Source: Scatophagus argus (taxonomy: Eukaryota > Chordata > Actinopteri > Scatophagidae). From it: DNA of 64,000 nucleotides. Shown in pieces: positions 63,224-64,000 of the stretch. The stretch is from positions 16,860,001 through 16,924,000 of the forward strand of contig NC_058501.1 of assembly GCF_020382885.2 (NCBI RefSeq), in the 5' to 3' direction. The first letter of the stretch is position 1, and each line of letters begins with the position of its first letter. A model generated the notes under the pieces. The model had not been told where the DNA came from. It saw nothing but the letters and a program-made list of their open reading frames with translations, and ran no database searches. Both the position numbers and the translations under genes were made by a program.

Positions 63224-64000
63224 GTAAGAGTCTCTGTCTTATTCTCTACGCCCCTCTACCATCATTGACATACATGGTAAGAAGAAAAAATAAGGTAAGA
63301 ACTTAATTTTTCCTGAAGGAAATTCCTGAAAATATATTTATTAATATAGACTACCCATAATAGCCAGCTATGCCAGTCTGTTTCTAGATGAGTTGTGTTT
63401 ATGCTCATCTGTACTCCTCCATGATGAGGAGTTTAGATGTCCAATCACCGCTTGTTCACATGTGACGATGCCAGTTACATAGATAGTCCAGGCCCCCAAA
63501 TGTGGCCTCTTGGGTGCCTCCATGTGGAAGTGTTCAGGCCATGTGCGAGTATATATGCAAAGAAATTATAAATAAAATGGCTTACAATGTGTGCCAAGGC
63601 TACCTATATTACATCATATTTTAAAACCTTTTGTGACTGAAGAGATGGATGCCAGCTTGTCTCTCCACATGTCCAGATGTTGTTTGCTGTCACCTTCTTG
63701 ACCAGTGGTGACCTGGGTGACATTTTCATATCTGTCCATCAGCCACACAGCTCCAGATGCTGTGGATGGTGTCATAATATGACAGATTTTAGTGTTCTTT
63801 TGCATGTATCTGAATAAAATGTAATAAATTAACCAGGCTCCCAGCTAATCTGTCTCTGTGTGGAGGGTCTGGTCTGACTACAGGGCTCATGACACCCCTG
63901 ACAAATCCTCAGACCCCACAGGAGAAGTCATAATTACTGTCGTGCTCTCTGTCTCCAAGCTGATGAAAGGCCATTTGATGTGGTTGGTCACTGCCTCTAA

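Noticed and set aside
63959-64000. Possible next casp2 exon after TCTCCAAG, reading ADERPFDVVGHCL then a stop
   Set aside because: The phase fits, but the residues do not resemble the region after QACRG in caspase-2, and the tract before it is weak. The true exon probably lies beyond the window.

Overview
The window is a compact stretch of bony-fish (teleost) nuclear DNA. The evidence is short GT-AG introns, ten protein genes packed into 64 kb, typical teleost dispersed repeats, and proteins that read as fish orthologues of vertebrate genes. Exon models were assembled by hand from splice sites, reading phase and remembered family sequences; no search was run.

Layout, left to right: 3' half of a TRPV5/6-type calcium channel gene (+, 1-2005); a type II C-type lectin-like receptor gene with two alternative first exons (-, 2676-7863); a GABARAPL1-like autophagy gene (-, 8772-11415); arhgef5, a Rho GEF with a very long charged N-terminal exon (-, 13529-24188); m6pr, the cation-dependent mannose-6-phosphate receptor (+, 28067-30974); phc1, a Polycomb PRC1 subunit (+, 35229-39476); styk1, a membrane pseudokinase-like protein (-, 41032-44315); gstk1 (-, 47459-49775); a rap1gap-like Rap GTPase-activating protein (-, 51340-56234); and the 5' two thirds of casp2 (+, 60062-63223, running off the window).

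The genes do not form a pathway; their linkage is what matters. A C-type lectin receptor, GABARAPL1, M6PR, PHC1 and STYK1 all lie on human 12p13 in or near the natural killer gene complex, whereas TRPV5/6, ARHGEF5, GSTK1 and CASP2 lie on human 7q34-q35. Here the two sets are interleaved. The lectin is therefore a good candidate for a fish representative of the NK complex lectins, and its long form carries a hemITAM-like acidic YxxL tail.

The most unusual structural feature is a 969-bp duplication at the casp2 locus. A second, about 98% identical copy of casp2 exon 2 with flanking intron lies upstream of casp2 exon 1, with its splice sites intact but one internal stop codon. Other points of interest are a styk1 that has lost further kinase motifs, a divergent GABARAPL1-like protein, a near-perfect CTCF-type motif between styk1 and gstk1, and an E-box of the lysosomal CLEAR type upstream of m6pr. 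Mobile elements are few: one old internally deleted Tc1/mariner-type copy, three short copies of one teleost repeat tail, and several microsatellites. No retroviral or other virus-like element, CRISPR array or tRNA/rRNA gene was recognised.
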